A stretch of DNA of 64,000 nucleotides from NCBI GenBank assembly GCA_026018925.1, contig JAKSZU010000009.1, positions 84,189,407 through 84,253,406 of the forward strand. The letters are read 5' to 3'. The stretch is from Tupaia tana (lineage: Eukaryota; Chordata; Mammalia; Scandentia; Tupaiidae). The translations under genes were made by a program, and so were the position numbers. Shown here piece after piece: positions 1-11,193 of this stretch (the first letter of the stretch is position 1; the number at the start of each line of letters is the position of its first letter). The notes under the pieces were generated by a model. It ran no database searches. It was not told the DNA's origin and was given only the letters and a program-made list of their open reading frames with translations.

Positions 1-135
1 CCATTCTCCTCTTGGGATCTTGGGCATGCATAAACACGCACTGGTGTGAGTTTAAGCCACTGAGTTTGGGACTTGAAACTCTTTCAACTAACTGGGAGTC
101 CAGCGACATAGCCATTATGCCAACTGCTGGTCCCC
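1..135 (-). mobile_element. SINE (tRNA-derived, CYN-like), cut by window edge
   Basis: Reverse-oriented head portion ending CAACTGCTGGTCCCC. The 3' part lies outside the window. Confidence 0.9.
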
Positions 136-634
136 AAATGGTGAATTTTAAACTATCATCTAATCTGACCAGAAACAAGAATTATCACGCCTTATGTGGA
201 AGCAAGATAAGAGAAGGGAAATAAATCCTGTTCTGAGTATGTGGGTTTTCTGTTTAGCATTTTAGGGAGTTCAGAGCATTGTGTAGTAGCTCAGAGAGGT
301 CAAAGGTACAGAATGTTAGAAATATGCCACCTTCACTCCTAAATTCAGAAGGATCCCTGAGTTCTTAACTCACACAGTCTGTGCTGTACACAACCTGTGA
401 GAGGGATTATTAATTAATTACATTAATTCCATGGCCTCTATAAAAAAGTAGTCCTGTAGTTTAATGGTGCACGGCCACTCAACCTCTGTATTTACACATC
501 AGGACATGAAGCACAGAGTTTGGGAGCTGGGCATGATGGGGAAGGAAGGCAGACAGGGACAGAAAGAAGTAGAGAATGTGGAATGGTGGCAAAAACCTAG
601 GATTCAGCATCATTAATCCTGGGATTTATTTTTA
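136..634. other. No gene or repeat recognised
   Basis: AT-rich intergenic sequence with only short chance open frames. Confidence 0.5.
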
Positions 635-918
635 TTTTTTATTTATTTTTATTTATTTATTTTTTTTGGAGAGGTTTTTGCTATAGGGCATGTGCGCTCG
701 CCAGACAGACAGAGGCAGACAGAGAGACAGAAAATGAGAAATCACCCCCCAGGGGGGATGGCCACGCTGCAATCCTTTCTCCTCCATTCTCCTCTCGGGA
801 TCTTGGGCACGCATGCACACGCGCCTGGTGTGAGTTGTAAGCTGCCGGGTCCGGGACTCGAACCGCGGTTGACTACGTGGGAGTCCAGCGACATAGCCAT
901 TACGCTAACTGCTGCTCC
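635..918 (-). mobile_element. SINE (CYN-like)
   Basis: Full-length reverse copy from a T/A-rich tail to GCTGCTCC. Flanked by an imperfect duplication starting CCTGGGAT (618 and 919). Confidence 0.92.
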
Positions 919-1189
919 CCTGGGATCTCTTTTTAATCATGCTACTAATTTCTGGTAATTTTAGACACGCTCTTTTTCCTCTCTGACTTCCATTTGTATC
1001 ATCTGAACAATGAAGGCATTAGACTAATATAATCATTTCTAAAGACCTTTTCAAGACTCAATTATTCTAGAGACTTTTATAATCCCCTCTGATAGTAATT
1101 ACACTACCTCTATTCCCCTTAAGGAAAACAAGAACTCATAATCTCTTATATGGCCTACTTCAGTTTACATTGTGCTCTCCACATATATA

Positions 1190-1480
1190 ATGTTCTTTGA
1201 TCCTAGCAATAGCCTTTGGAAATAGGTTAAGAATGCATGTTCATTCCCAGGTGATGGATGAAAAAACTGAGGCTCAGAGACTAACACTTACTGATCACTT
1301 ACTCTTTGCCAATGTACTAAGCATCTTAAATGGATCCTCTCCCTTACTCCTTACAAGGACCTTTCATAAACATTTATGGTGGTTAGTATTATTTATAATT
1401 TACAGATAAAGACACTGAGATAAAAGAGGTACAGAGATTTGTTCATGGTCATCTAGGTGGCAAATGCCTAGTTTCAGAGT
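1190..1480 (+). repeat. Two MIR SINE remnants
   Basis: A partial MIR at 1190-1290 (GATGAAAAAACTGAGGCTCAGAGA) abuts a second, longer one (ACACTTACTGATCACTTACTC through ACAGATAAAGACACTGAGA and TCATCTAGGTGGCAAATG). Confidence 0.7.
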
Positions 1481-1699
1481 CTCACACTTAACAAGTTATG
1501 TCATATACTGTATCTCTTGTAAAAGCACACACATGGAATTTTCCCTTTGGGAATTCGAGATAAAGATAGAAAGAACATCTGAAACTAGAGAAAGCATAAA
1601 CCTACATTGGGCAGGCATATCCTTGGCAACATTTCAAATACGGTTTGTCTTTCTTGCTTTCTGACACTTCTCTCTCCATCAGGCCTCCAATTTCATTCA

Positions 1700-1780
1700 A
1701 GACTCATTTCCGTAGGCTCTCTCACTCTCTCTCTCTGGAGAGTATTTGTGCTCTATAGCAAAAATCTTTCCAAAAAAAAA
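1700..1780 (+). mobile_element. SINE 3' fragment
   Basis: CTCTCTCTGGAGAGTATTTGTGCTCTATAGCAAAAATCT plus an A-tail is the last third of the SINE; the head is absent. Confidence 0.6.
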
Positions 1781-1877
1781 TAAGAGAAAATAATAATACT
1801 TTGTGTAGTTATTCTGAGAATTATAAGTCTTGTAAAGAGCTAATATCTGGCGTGTAATGTTAAAATAGTTATAGTGA

Positions 1878-2128
1878 GGGACCAGCAGTTAGTATAATGG
1901 CTATGTCACTGGACTCCCATGTAGTCAACTGCGGTTTGAGTCCCAGACCTGGTGGCTTAAACTCAAGCCGGGCTCATGTGCATGTGTGCCCAAGATCCCA
2001 AGAGGAGAATGGAGGAGAAGGGATTGCAGTGTGGTCATTCCCCCTGGGGGTTGATTTCTTGCTTTCTGTCTCTCTGTCTCTCTCTGGCGAGCGCACGTGC
2101 CCTATAGCAAAACCCCCTTAAAAATAAT
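1878..2128 (+). mobile_element. SINE (CYN-like)
   Basis: Full-length, with head GGGACCAGCAGTTAGTATAATGG and tail CCTATAGCAAAACC. Confidence 0.93.
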
Positions 2129-2235
2129 TACAGTGATAAACTACTATGCAGAATAAAAATCATCTGATAAACTAAGTCCTACTAAGGCAATGGTTCTCAG
2201 AATCACCTTAGGCTTTGTCAAAACATAGACCACAA

Positions 2236-2487
2236 GGACCAGCAGATGGCATCATGGTTACATCACTGGACTCCCATATAGTTGACCACGGGTTGAGTCC
2301 CGGACCTGGTGGCTTAAAACTAAGCCAAGCACATGTGCATGTGTGTCCAAGATTCCAATGAAAATGGTGAAGAAAGGATTGCTGTGTGGCCATCCCTCCC
2401 CCCCGGGGGGGGTGACTTTGTGATTTCTGTCTCTCTATCTCTCTGGGAGTGCATGTGCCCTATAGCAAATATCTCTATTTAAAAACA
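2236..2487 (+). mobile_element. SINE, slightly older subtype
   Basis: Head GGACCAGCAGATGGCATCATGG; carries an expanded C-run/G-run palindrome at 2396-2410. Confidence 0.9.
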
Positions 2488-2508
2488 AAGGTATAAACTA
2501 AATCACAG

Positions 2509-2656
2509 ACGACTGGAGAAGGAATTGTGGTGTGACTGTCCCCCCAGGGAGTGATTTCTCACTTTCCCTGGTATTGTTTCTGTCTCTCTCCTGCGAGCAC
2601 ATGTGCTCTATGGCAAAAACCTCTGAAAAACAAAACAAAAAGAAAACAAAAAAACA
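2509..2656 (+). mobile_element. SINE 3' half
   Basis: Starts at the GGAGAAGGAATTGTGG region and ends in an A-rich CAAAA tail; 5'-truncated. Confidence 0.8.
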
Positions 2657-2775
2657 CAGACTACCTTTCTCCACCCCTACGTTAGGTCTGGGGTGGGACC
2701 AATAGTTTACATTTGTAATAAGTTTGGGTGGTGCTAGCTGACTCTGGTTTGAGCATTATACTTTGTGAAGCACCT

Positions 2776-3929
2776 ATAGTAAAATACTAGCTTTAACAGT
2801 TTCAGGTTCTCCTTGAAAAGAGTATTGACACTTTAAAACAACCCAAGGATGTTGTAATCGTGGAACTTATGATACTTCAGTTGTCAAATAGTAAGGAGCT
2901 ATTTGGGGGCAGAAGACATTCTTATAGGAGGCTGGATGTTCCATGTGATTTTAAGAAGCATTCATTTCAGCTTCCTCAGACAAAGCAGACTAGTGACTGT
3001 TTTAAATGATGTTTAGTAACAGAGTCTAGTCAGCTTCAGAATTCTTTTTTTTCTTTCTAGCACTATTTCATGAGAGTGGCCCTTTCTCTGCCTTCACAAT
3101 CCCTTCCAATTTGGAAAAGCTGCCGCTAATGTGGCACATTTTCATTAAAGGGTTAAAGTCATGTCTAAATGTATGCTAAGGTTTGAAAAACACATTAAAA
3201 TGGTCGGGATCTCATTATTTCCCACTGAAAAGTGTCAGAGAAGTGAAAACATTTCCCAGTGTTACTGTGAGGTTAAGACAAATAGACCAAGAGTGGCGAA
3301 TTTGTGCCTTAGCCCTGACTGCTGCTGAAGTCATCACTTCTGAGAGGGATAGATAAGACAGGCTCAGCCCAAAGGGGAGGATGAGAAAGTTTGTCGGCAG
3401 TATATTTGTCCCACCTCTCTTTAGTGTCCCTGACAGGTACTCTCCTCACATTTCCCAGCCTTGGCTCAACTCTCCAACCAATATCCTATTTATGGGTAGT
3501 GGGCATTATACATGCTCACCTCCACCCCAGTCAAAAACTTTTGGAACATAGTTTTTACTTCTTTAATATCTGGCTAGGGTTAAGTAGCTGACTTGAATTT
3601 AGATACATAAATTCACATAGAATGTGTAAATATGATAATGTTAATAGGATGTTTCAAGGAATTTGCATGAAAATAAGTAGCTCAAAGGAATGACTTTGAA
3701 ATAGAGGGAAGCCAGGCTTCCTGGCTGTGGCAGATTTTTGTCTGATTTGTTTTGTTGTTTTAATGTGTGGCATGGTAGTGGTGGCAGTGGGACTTAGAAC
3801 CATTTCTCACATTATGCCCTTTCCATCTTTAGGAGCAGATAAGATGATCTGAATGTTAGGTAGTATTTATGCAAAAGGTGCCAATATCCTCTAGATCAGA
3901 GAAAATAGAGAGACTCTTAGAAGCTTAGC
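2776..3929. other. No gene or repeat recognised
   Basis: Unique-looking sequence. The 66-codon open frame at 3391 shows no family features. Confidence 0.5.
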
Positions 3930-4110
3930 TCCACTGGTGGATGGGCTTGACCTTGGCGAGATCATTGAGTATCTTTATTTCCATATATTCGTCTATAAAA
4001 AGAGGTTAACAATATCCTGCTCTGACTCACTCTTTAGGGTTGTGAAAATGAATTTTCATGGTACATGTGAAAGCATGCTGTAAGTTAGTAGGTGCCAGGA
4101 AAATTTAAGT
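3930..4110 (-). repeat. MIR remnant
   Basis: Antisense MIR text: TCTATAAAAAGAGGTTAACAAT, GGGTTGTGAAAATGAA and TAGTAGGTGCCAGG. Confidence 0.5.
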
Positions 4111-4405
4111 TTTTGAATAATTGAACATTATGATGGTGAAAATAATAATGGTAATACATCCTTGCCATATGAGAACAATAGGTTGAGAATTAAAGTTTTA
4201 AAATTATTTAAAAGTGCTCTTTTGATGCAATCGAATTTAAAGTTAATACCATTCTTCATACCTTAGAGTCAAGAAAGTTCACTGATTGAAATGGACATAG
4301 TATATTCACCAGGCATGAACTTCTTCTCTAGGTTTTAATGTCCTTATATGTTCAATGAGGAGGTAGAAGGCCTAGACAACACTATTTTCTGGATATTCAA
4401 AGCAA

Positions 4406-4938
4406 GGGGACCAGCAATTGGCGTAATGGCTATGTCGCTGGACTCCCACGTAGTCAACGGCGGTTCGAGTCCTGGACTCGGTGGCTTAAACTCACACCGA
4501 GCGTATGTGCGTGCGTGCCCAAGATCCTGAGAGGAGAATGGAGAAGAGATTGTGGCATGGCCACTCCCCCTGAGGGGTGATTTCTCACTTTCTATCTCTC
4601 TGTCTCTCTCTGTCCTTTTTTTTTTTTCCTTTTTTTGGAGAGGTTTTTGCTACAGGGTGCGTGCATTCACCAGAAAGACAGAAAGTGAGAAATCACCCCC
4701 CAGGGGGGATGGCCACACCACAATCCCTTCTCCTCCATTCTCCTCTCGGGATCTTGGGCACACACGCACATGCACCCGGCACAAGTTTAAGTAGCCGGGT
4801 CTGGGACTCAAACCGCAGTCGACTACATGGGAGTCCAGCAACATAGCCATTATGCTAACTGCTGGTCCCATCTCTCTCTGTCTTTCTGGAGAGCGCACGC
4901 ACCCTATAGCAAAAACCTCTCAAAAAAAAAAAAAAAAA
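4406..4938 (+). mobile_element. SINE interrupted by another SINE
   Basis: The plus-strand SINE runs 4406-4614 and resumes at 4871-4938 after a minus-strand SINE inserted in its CT-rich part. Confidence 0.92.
4615..4870 (-). mobile_element. SINE nested in SINE 4406-4938
   Basis: Reverse copy flanked by TCTCTCTCTGTC (4603-4614 and 4871-4882), an exact but low-complexity duplication. Confidence 0.92.
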
Positions 4939-5817
4939 GGCAAGGAAAAAGCCCAAGGAGAAGTTAGCTGCCACCACAGCATCCACTCCTGTCCGCAAGA
5001 GGTAGCCCAAGGGCCAGGGAAGAATCAGCAAACTTTTGTTGGGGGTCTGTACTTTGGAGGCTGCTTGGAGAACCCTGAGTGACCCATTGCTGTCTCCTCC
5101 CAGTAAGCTGTTTTTAGTGGAAGATATATAAATTCCAGAGACCCTCTAGGACAGTGAGTTGCTGGTCCCCACTACCTCATAGCTCCAGGCAGTAGGAAAT
5201 GATTTGCTTAAACAATAGTAAATCCTCCAAATATCTGAAATGATATAGGAGCATTTCTCTGTGAATTATCCCACTGAGAAGGAGAAGCAGCTAACTTGTA
5301 GGAGAATCTTGCTGTGCTTTCCAGGTTTTGGCAGCCATCAAACCCCACCTCTCAGTACTGAATTAAATGAGCAGAGCCTGCTCATGTGGAGATTTAAGAC
5401 AATGAAACTGTGTTCAACCCCAAAGGCCCTGATAGCCTACAATTCTTAGAAGTGCAGTGACTCTTAGCTGGTCTGACTCAGCTCCAGTAGTTATCCAGCA
5501 CAACTTGCTACAGGAAAAAAAGCAAAGAAAGGGCTGCAACAAGGAGGTGATCATTCCTGCATAAGGTGAGCATCAAGAGTCATTCGATTATTGCATTGCA
5601 GCTTAATTTAGGGAATGGATTTTGGTGGTGGGTAATAGAAAGCACTTCTTAAATGTTTATCTCTACATTATTAAGAGGAGGGATTCTTCAGACAGGGACC
5701 ACCTTATACATAAGAGCACTATAATCTCCTATTTAAATATATGCCTTATAATTATACCTCAAATTATACTAGCAGTGCTTAAGCATGGCCCTCTTCCTGG
5801 GGCCTTAACATAGAAAG
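4939..5817. other. No gene or repeat recognised
   Basis: Intergenic; no recognisable coding or repeat content. Confidence 0.45.
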
Positions 5818-6040
5818 GAGTGCATCTAGTGATTAAGAGCCAAAGTTGCAACAGGGGCACAGGCATTTATTAATTCTTGATTACCATAGGTAAATTGCTT
5901 AATTTCTCTAAAGTTCAGTTTCCTCATTAGTGAAGAAAAGGTAAAGAATGATACCTTCATGGAAGGGTTGTGATGATCAAAGAGACAGTATTTATTAAGT
6001 GCTTAGCACAGTGCTCGGCATAAAAACACTAGGGGAAAAA
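5818..6040 (-). repeat. MIR remnant
   Basis: Antisense MIR: GTAAATTGCTTAATTTCTC, AGTTTCCTCATTAGTGAA, GGGTTGTGATGATCAAAG and TGCTTAGCACAGTGCTCGGC. Confidence 0.7.
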
Positions 6041-6045
6041 AAATT

Positions 6046-6335
6046 GTAGGCCAGTTGGTGGTGTGGTTAAAGCCAGTCGGTGGTGTGGTTAAAGCAACTG
6101 GATTCAACATGGTCAACTGTGCAGTTCAAGTCCTGGACTTGGTGGCTTGAGAAACACAGGAGGCTTGTGTGTGCATGCGTGCTTAAAATCCCAAAAGGAA
6201 GGAGAAATGGAGAAGGGACTATGGTGTGGCCATCCGCCATAGTGGGTGGTCTCACTTTCCCTCTCTCTTTCTTGCAAGCGCATGTGCTCTCTGGTAAACT
6301 AAAACAAAACAAAAACAAAAAACAACTAATCAAAT
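6046..6335 (+). mobile_element. Old SINE subtype with duplicated head
   Basis: Older relative with a GGCCAGTTGGTGGTGTGGTTAAA head, whose first ~23 bases are present twice in tandem (6051 and 6073), and a CTCTGGTAAACTAAAACAAAAC tail. Confidence 0.8.
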
Positions 6336-6420
6336 AAAAATCCTATTATTATATCAAAAATCGAAGTCATCTTGCAGATTTTCCAGTCTCCATGAGTGAT
6401 TTGGCAGAGTGTAAACAGCA

Positions 6421-6615
6421 TGTCCCTTGGATCCAGACTTGGTAAATCCAGGCTTGCTCACTCGCTAGCTATGAGACAGACACCATGTCACCTTACCTCT
6501 TTGAGCTTCAGGCCAACCTTTTATAAAATGGGGACAATATCTTACCTTATGAGATTGCCCTGAGAATTATAAGAGATAATGTTTCTGATGTGCTTAGTAC
6601 ATGGGCACTCAACAG
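6421..6615 (-). repeat. MIR remnant
   Basis: Antisense MIR: CTCACTCGCTAGCTATGAGA, CTTACCTCTTTGAGCTTCAG and TTATAAAATGGGGACAATAT. Confidence 0.75.
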
Positions 6616-6978
6616 CATTGGTTTGTTCTCAGAAAAGCAAAGGACTCTATGACAGAAGATGGGAGGAAGGATTGTTAAAAGCAAGGCCATGGACATTAAA
6701 AGGAAAATCAGCGCTGAGACACTAGAGATGAACTTTGCTTTCTGGCCCTGATTTAGCATGCGGACATTCTATGTTCAAGATAATAAAAAAAAATGTGATA
6801 ATCCAGTGCCATAAAAAATGTTAGTACACTATAATAAAAGAGGCAACAGGACCATGGTATAACTATATGGGTTTAGTGATCAGACAATATACACAATGGA
6901 GCATTTAAAGTGCTTTCCATGCTCCTATACTTTCTGGAAGGTTTTCTTGTCCCTCTGGTGACCACCCCATACCTGCAA

Positions 6979-7004
6979 GCATGTTATCTCTCTCTCTCTC
7001 TCTC
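6979..7004 (+). repeat. (TC)n microsatellite
   Basis: Short pure TC run. Confidence 0.9.
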
Positions 7005-7484
7005 ACGTTTTTCAACTGGCTATGAGAGTCTAGGCTGAGAACTTTGCCCATTAGGGAGCCTGGTGAGATAACAAACACTAACACAAGGTGAGCCCATTAG
7101 ATTCTCTCTTACAGTGTTTACATTCAGAAGTGAGGGAAGGAGATTAGGACATGGAAAATAAAGAATGGTTGTGTCAATAATGGGTACAGACTGGATCTGT
7201 TGAGAGTAAGTTGATAATGATGAACATTACAATGCCACCAAACTGTAACATTAGAGGGAGGAGCAACATACATCAGCTTCTAGGGGAACATTCGAAGTGA
7301 TCATCTAGGTCTCTTATCAGACAGCTAGAGCTACTGTTGTACCTTGACTGTATAAGGATTCCAGTTACCTATAAGGCCCAGTGGTGAGGTTATTTGAATG
7401 GTGTCCCACCCTCACTTTTCCTCCACATCATAAGCCCTCTAGCAGATGTGATCTATGCGTATCTAAGTTAAGAATTTAGAAATA
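7005..7484. other. No gene or repeat recognised
   Basis: Intergenic sequence without recognisable features. The same is true of 7801-8348. Confidence 0.45.
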
Positions 7485-7655
7485 TTTTGAGTGACTTTCA
7501 GCCCTGTCACCTACTAGTTTCCACGTATGTAAAATAGTATAAGATAGGAGTTGTGAGGATTAAGAGTTAATACCTGAAAAACATTTAGAATAGTACTTGA
7601 TACATAGTTAACACTTACTGAACAAACTATTAGCCCTATTATTTTGGATAAGTAC
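7485..7655 (-). repeat. MIR remnant
   Basis: Antisense MIR with TGTAAAATAGTATAAGATAG, GTTGTGAGGATTAAGAG and TTAACACTTACTGAAC. Confidence 0.6.
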
Positions 7656-7674
7656 AACAAGAGTGTTTTGTTCC

Positions 7675-7800
7675 TCGGTATGTGAAATGAGACCATATTC
7701 ACCACAAGAGGTTGTTGGAAAGACTAAATTAAGTAACACAGGTAAAATAGTGCATAGCTATGTATCAGATACTTAATATATGTTAGCTATCACCTCCCTT
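7675..7800 (-). repeat. MIR remnant
   Basis: GTGAAATGAGACCATATTC, GGTTGTTGGAAAGACTAAAT and TACTTAATATATGTTAGCTA fit a second antisense MIR 3' half. Confidence 0.55.
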
Positions 7801-8348
7801 CCCCTAAAAATGAAAATTTTAAGTATTTTGAATCATGAAACATTTATCTGGGTAGTATAGTGAAAACAAGTTTGGGCACTGTGCATAGTAGGTGCAGAAA
7901 AAAGCGAAAAGTTCCTCCTTCAATGAGTGTTGCCATTTTGAATTCTCAGAGAAAGCCTCAAAATAATTGAGGTAGCTCATGTACAGGACTACTTGAAGAT
8001 TTATAAAAACAGGAAAGTTATTCCATAGGTCCAGGACTTTTTGGTAAGTTTAAAGAAAACACGATAATTCTTGGTCCCTTAAGGGTGGAATGGTAGCCCT
8101 ATTCTCACCCAGCTATTTATAATTAATGGTTGCTCTTTCTGAAGCTTACAATAGGTGTCATACATAGATATAATAATATATTTGGCTTTGGATTCAATAT
8201 TGTAAATGGGCAATTCCACCTGTCGGGTCTCAAAAAGGAGTATTGAACTAGTACATCTCAATAAGTAGAAGACTTCTTGGTACATCGTGAATTTTCTTTT
8301 TCCCCTCATTACCTGGAAAAGCATCCTCCATTACCGCTCTTTCCCTTC

Positions 8349-8443
8349 ACGCCTGGCATGAGTTTTAAGTTGCATGGTCTGGAATTTCAATCACAGTTGA
8401 CTATGTGAGACTCCAGCGTAACCATTACGCCATCTGCTGGCCC
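8349..8443 (-). mobile_element. SINE head fragment
   Basis: CCTGGCATGAGTTTTAAG to CCATCTGCTGGCCCC; only the 5' part remains. Confidence 0.75.
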
Positions 8444-8887
8444 CTAAAGAGCCCTTTTTAATTATTACTTCAATGCCCACATTCCTTTGTGTAACATAAA
8501 ATCATTGTGTTTTCCAGACCTTTAGTCTTTCTCTCACAATGATTTCATGTCATTGGATACAGCAAAAGCTAAACATGTCAAGCTCCAGCACAATTAAGTT
8601 TGAGTAAGACTTCTGAAAAATAGGTACACAGAATCCATTTTATGAATGCCCATTTGGAACATGTGACCCAACTTTAATGACAACATAACATAAAAAATGA
8701 TTTTTTTCTCCTTCCCTTACTAAATTTGAGAACATAAAACAGTGTGATTTATTTTACAGGGATAAATTTTCCTCTAACATTCTATTTAGACTTTTCTAAC
8801 TGGATGCTAAAAGGTTTTTAGCTGTCAAACAATTAACTCATGAGTCTGTGGTTAATATATATAGTTAATAAACTACTAAAAAAATTA

Positions 8888-8938
8888 TGCGTGTGTGTAT
8901 ATAATACATATGTGCGTGTGTATGTATGTATGTATGTG

Positions 8939-8992
<54 letters not shown>

Positions 8993-8993
8993 C
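8888..8993 (+). repeat. TG/TATG/TA compound microsatellite
   Basis: GTGTGT, then TATG repeats and a long TA run. The minus-strand open frame over it is an artefact. Confidence 0.95.
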
Positions 8994-9139
8994 TCCACAC
9001 TACATAATACCATGGGCACTTTAGGTCATTTATTCGTGGCAAGAATTTTAAGAATTTTTACCTGTTACTACATTAATGAAGCAGTATATGATGAGTTTTC
9101 AAAAAATTCATGAAAAATGAGTATTATGAAAAACTGCAG

Positions 9140-9385
9140 GGGACCAGCAGTTAGTGTAATGGCTATGTGGTTGGAGTCCCACGTAGTCGACTGTGGTTCG
9201 CGTCCCGGACCCGGTGGCTTAAAACTCACGCGGGGCGCGTGTGTGTGCATGCCCAAGATCACGAGAGGAGAATGGAGGAGAAGGGATTACGGCGTGGCCA
9301 TACCCCCTGGGGGGTGATTTCTCGCTTTCCGTCTCTCTCTGGCGAGCACACACGTCCTGTAGCAAAAACCTCTAAAAAAAAAAAA
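9140..9385 (+). mobile_element. SINE (CYN-like) with perfect duplication
   Basis: Flanked by GAAAAACTGCAG at 9128-9139 and 9386-9397. Confidence 0.95.
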
Positions 9386-9767
9386 GAAAAACTGCAGATT
9401 TCAAAATTTTTGCACCAAAATAAACTCATACTTTAATTCCATTTTTCGACAAAATTTTTGAAGTAACTTCATATTTATAAGAATATAGATAGTATTGTAA
9501 CTTAGATTTTTGTTTTTGCAATTTCAGCTGAATGATGTTACCAAGCTATCTTTTTGCTTGAGAGCATTTTCCAGTATAGAAAATAAAAAGCTTGTGTATG
9601 AGTACGACTTAGCTCACTCTGTAACAAACTGATTCCATTTGTTAACCTATGGAAAAGTGACTGATTTCCAAATTTGAGAAAAGTTTTATTTTTCTGACAA
9701 CTCAGACTTAGTAAAAAAGAACTAATTCTCACACAGAAACATTCTGCTAAACACCTATTTGTCTCTG

Positions 9768-10024
9768 ACTTTTTTTTCCTTTTTTGAGATTTATTTACTC
9801 CAGGGTGCGTGTGCTTGCCAGAAAGACAGAGAGACAGAAAGCGAGAAATCACTCCCCAGGGGGATGGCCACACCACAATCCCTTCTCCTCCATTCTCCTC
9901 TTGGGATCTTGGGCACACACGCACATGTGCCCGGCGTGAGTTTAAGCCACCGGGTCCAAGACTTATACTGCGGTCAACTACATGGGAGTCCAGTGACATA
10001 GCCATTACACTAACTGCTGGTCCC
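9768..10024 (-). mobile_element. SINE (CYN-like)
   Basis: Reverse full-length copy ending AACTGCTGGTCCC. The 155-codon minus-strand frame crossing it is SINE-derived. Confidence 0.93.
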
Positions 10025-10094
10025 TATCTCTGGTTTCTTTAGTAAGTAATCTTATTAATAGTTTTCACCATCTGTGTACATTATATACTAAAGA

Positions 10095-10355
10095 ATCATG
10101 TCAGAAATAGTGAAGTGGCATCAGCACTGGATCTGAAGTGAGACACATTTGTGATCAAACCTCAGTTCTGTTTAGTAGTACCTCTATATGAATCTAGGAA
10201 GTCTAAACTGTCAGTCTGTTTCTTGTTCTCTAAAACTCAGAATAACAATCATCTACCTGCTCACAGGATTCTTTTGAGGACTAAATAAACTATAATATAT
10301 CAAAGTACCCAAACAGTTCCTAATATACAATAGGTGTTCAACAAATCTGGTGGAT
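10095..10355 (-). repeat. MIR remnant
   Basis: Antisense MIR: GCACTGGATCTGAAGTGAG, CTACCTGCTCACAGGATTCT, TTTGAGGACTAAATAAA and AATAGGTGTTCAACAAAT. It ends just left of the L1 insertion. Confidence 0.65.
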
Positions 10356-10431
10356 ATGAATTTGTCTCTAGTGATAAGTGTACTCTTCTATAAAATGGGA
10401 GGCAGAATAAAACTCGATGTAGGTCTTTCAG

Positions 10432-10448
10432 ACAAAAGATTAGAAGAC
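10432..10448 (+). repeat. Left target-site duplication of L1 (17 bp)
   Basis: ACAAAAGATTAGAAGAC here matches 17026-17042 exactly and brackets the L1. Confidence 0.93.
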
Positions 10449-10454
10449 CCGAGG

Positions 10455-10880
10455 AGAGCCCATTTCCATCTCCAGACCCCTGGCCTAAGAGATACTAAGG
10501 CACGGCCCCCTGCCTCAGCTCCAGCTCTGGCTCCCCCAATCCCAGCGACCCTCTCTCTCTGTCAGCAAGGTAAGGCCTTTTTTTCCCTTCTCTTCTTCCT
10601 TCTGTTAATTTCCCACTTCTCCTTATCCCACAGGACTGCCCCCAGCTCTCCAGAAGAGCCCATTTCCATCTCCAAAATACTGGACTAAGGGATACTAAGG
10701 CAAGGGTCCCTGGCCCCAGCTCCAGCTCCCTCAACCCCAATAAACCTCTCTCTCTGTCAGCAAGGTAGGCCTTTTTTTCCCCTTATCTTCCTCTTTCTTT
10801 TGTTAATTTCTCACTTCTCCTTACCCCACAAGACTGCCCCCAGCTCTCCAGCAGAGCCCATTTTCATCTCCATCTCTTTC
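10455..10880 (+). repeat. Tandem L1 5'UTR monomers (about 200 bp each)
   Basis: Unit 1 is 10455-10654 and unit 2 is 10655-10852; a partial third begins at 10853. Each starts AGAGCCCATTTYCATCTCC and carries CTCTCTCTCTGTCAGCAAGG followed by a pyrimidine tract. The layout is like the tandem promoter monomers of rodent L1, but the sequence is unrelated as far as I can tell. Confidence 0.8.
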
Positions 10881-11193
10881 ATACTCTTTTCTCTTCTGTT
10901 TTATATTGTCATCTCCTGCTTATCCTCTACTCTCCATAAGGGGCTAGACAGATCTAGAATCACAGTTTGCAAATAACCTGGTATTGTGAGGCTCCCTGGG
11001 ATTCTCCCTTTTACCTAACCACCTGCAAAAAAGGAAAAGACTGCTCTTCAGACTCCTGAATAGAAGATTCCCCCTGTGCAGACCACATTACAAAACACAG
11101 CAGAAGAGAGACTTCAGCACACATCAGTCCACAATAAAAGGGAAGCACACTTGTTCCCAGTCAAAGAAGCATTCTCCAAAAAGGTATCCAAAA

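Larger units (their letters stand above)
2185..2775 (+). mobile_element. hAT-type MER element split by SINEs
   Basis: The left part, GGTTCTCAGAATCACCTTAGG at about 2192, and the right part, TCCACCCCTACGTTAGGTCTG through TTGAGCATTATACTTTGTGAA at about 2670-2770, belong to one MITE, separated by two SINE insertions. Confidence 0.45.

Noticed and set aside
9538-10005. 155-codon minus-strand open frame
   Set aside because: Its N-terminal two thirds is translated SINE sequence ([11 protein letters not shown]-type text repeated across the window), so it is not a gene.
10350-10688. 112-codon open frame, Pro/Ser-rich
   Set aside because: It lies over the L1 left junction and tandem 5'UTR monomers; the composition comes from the repeat.
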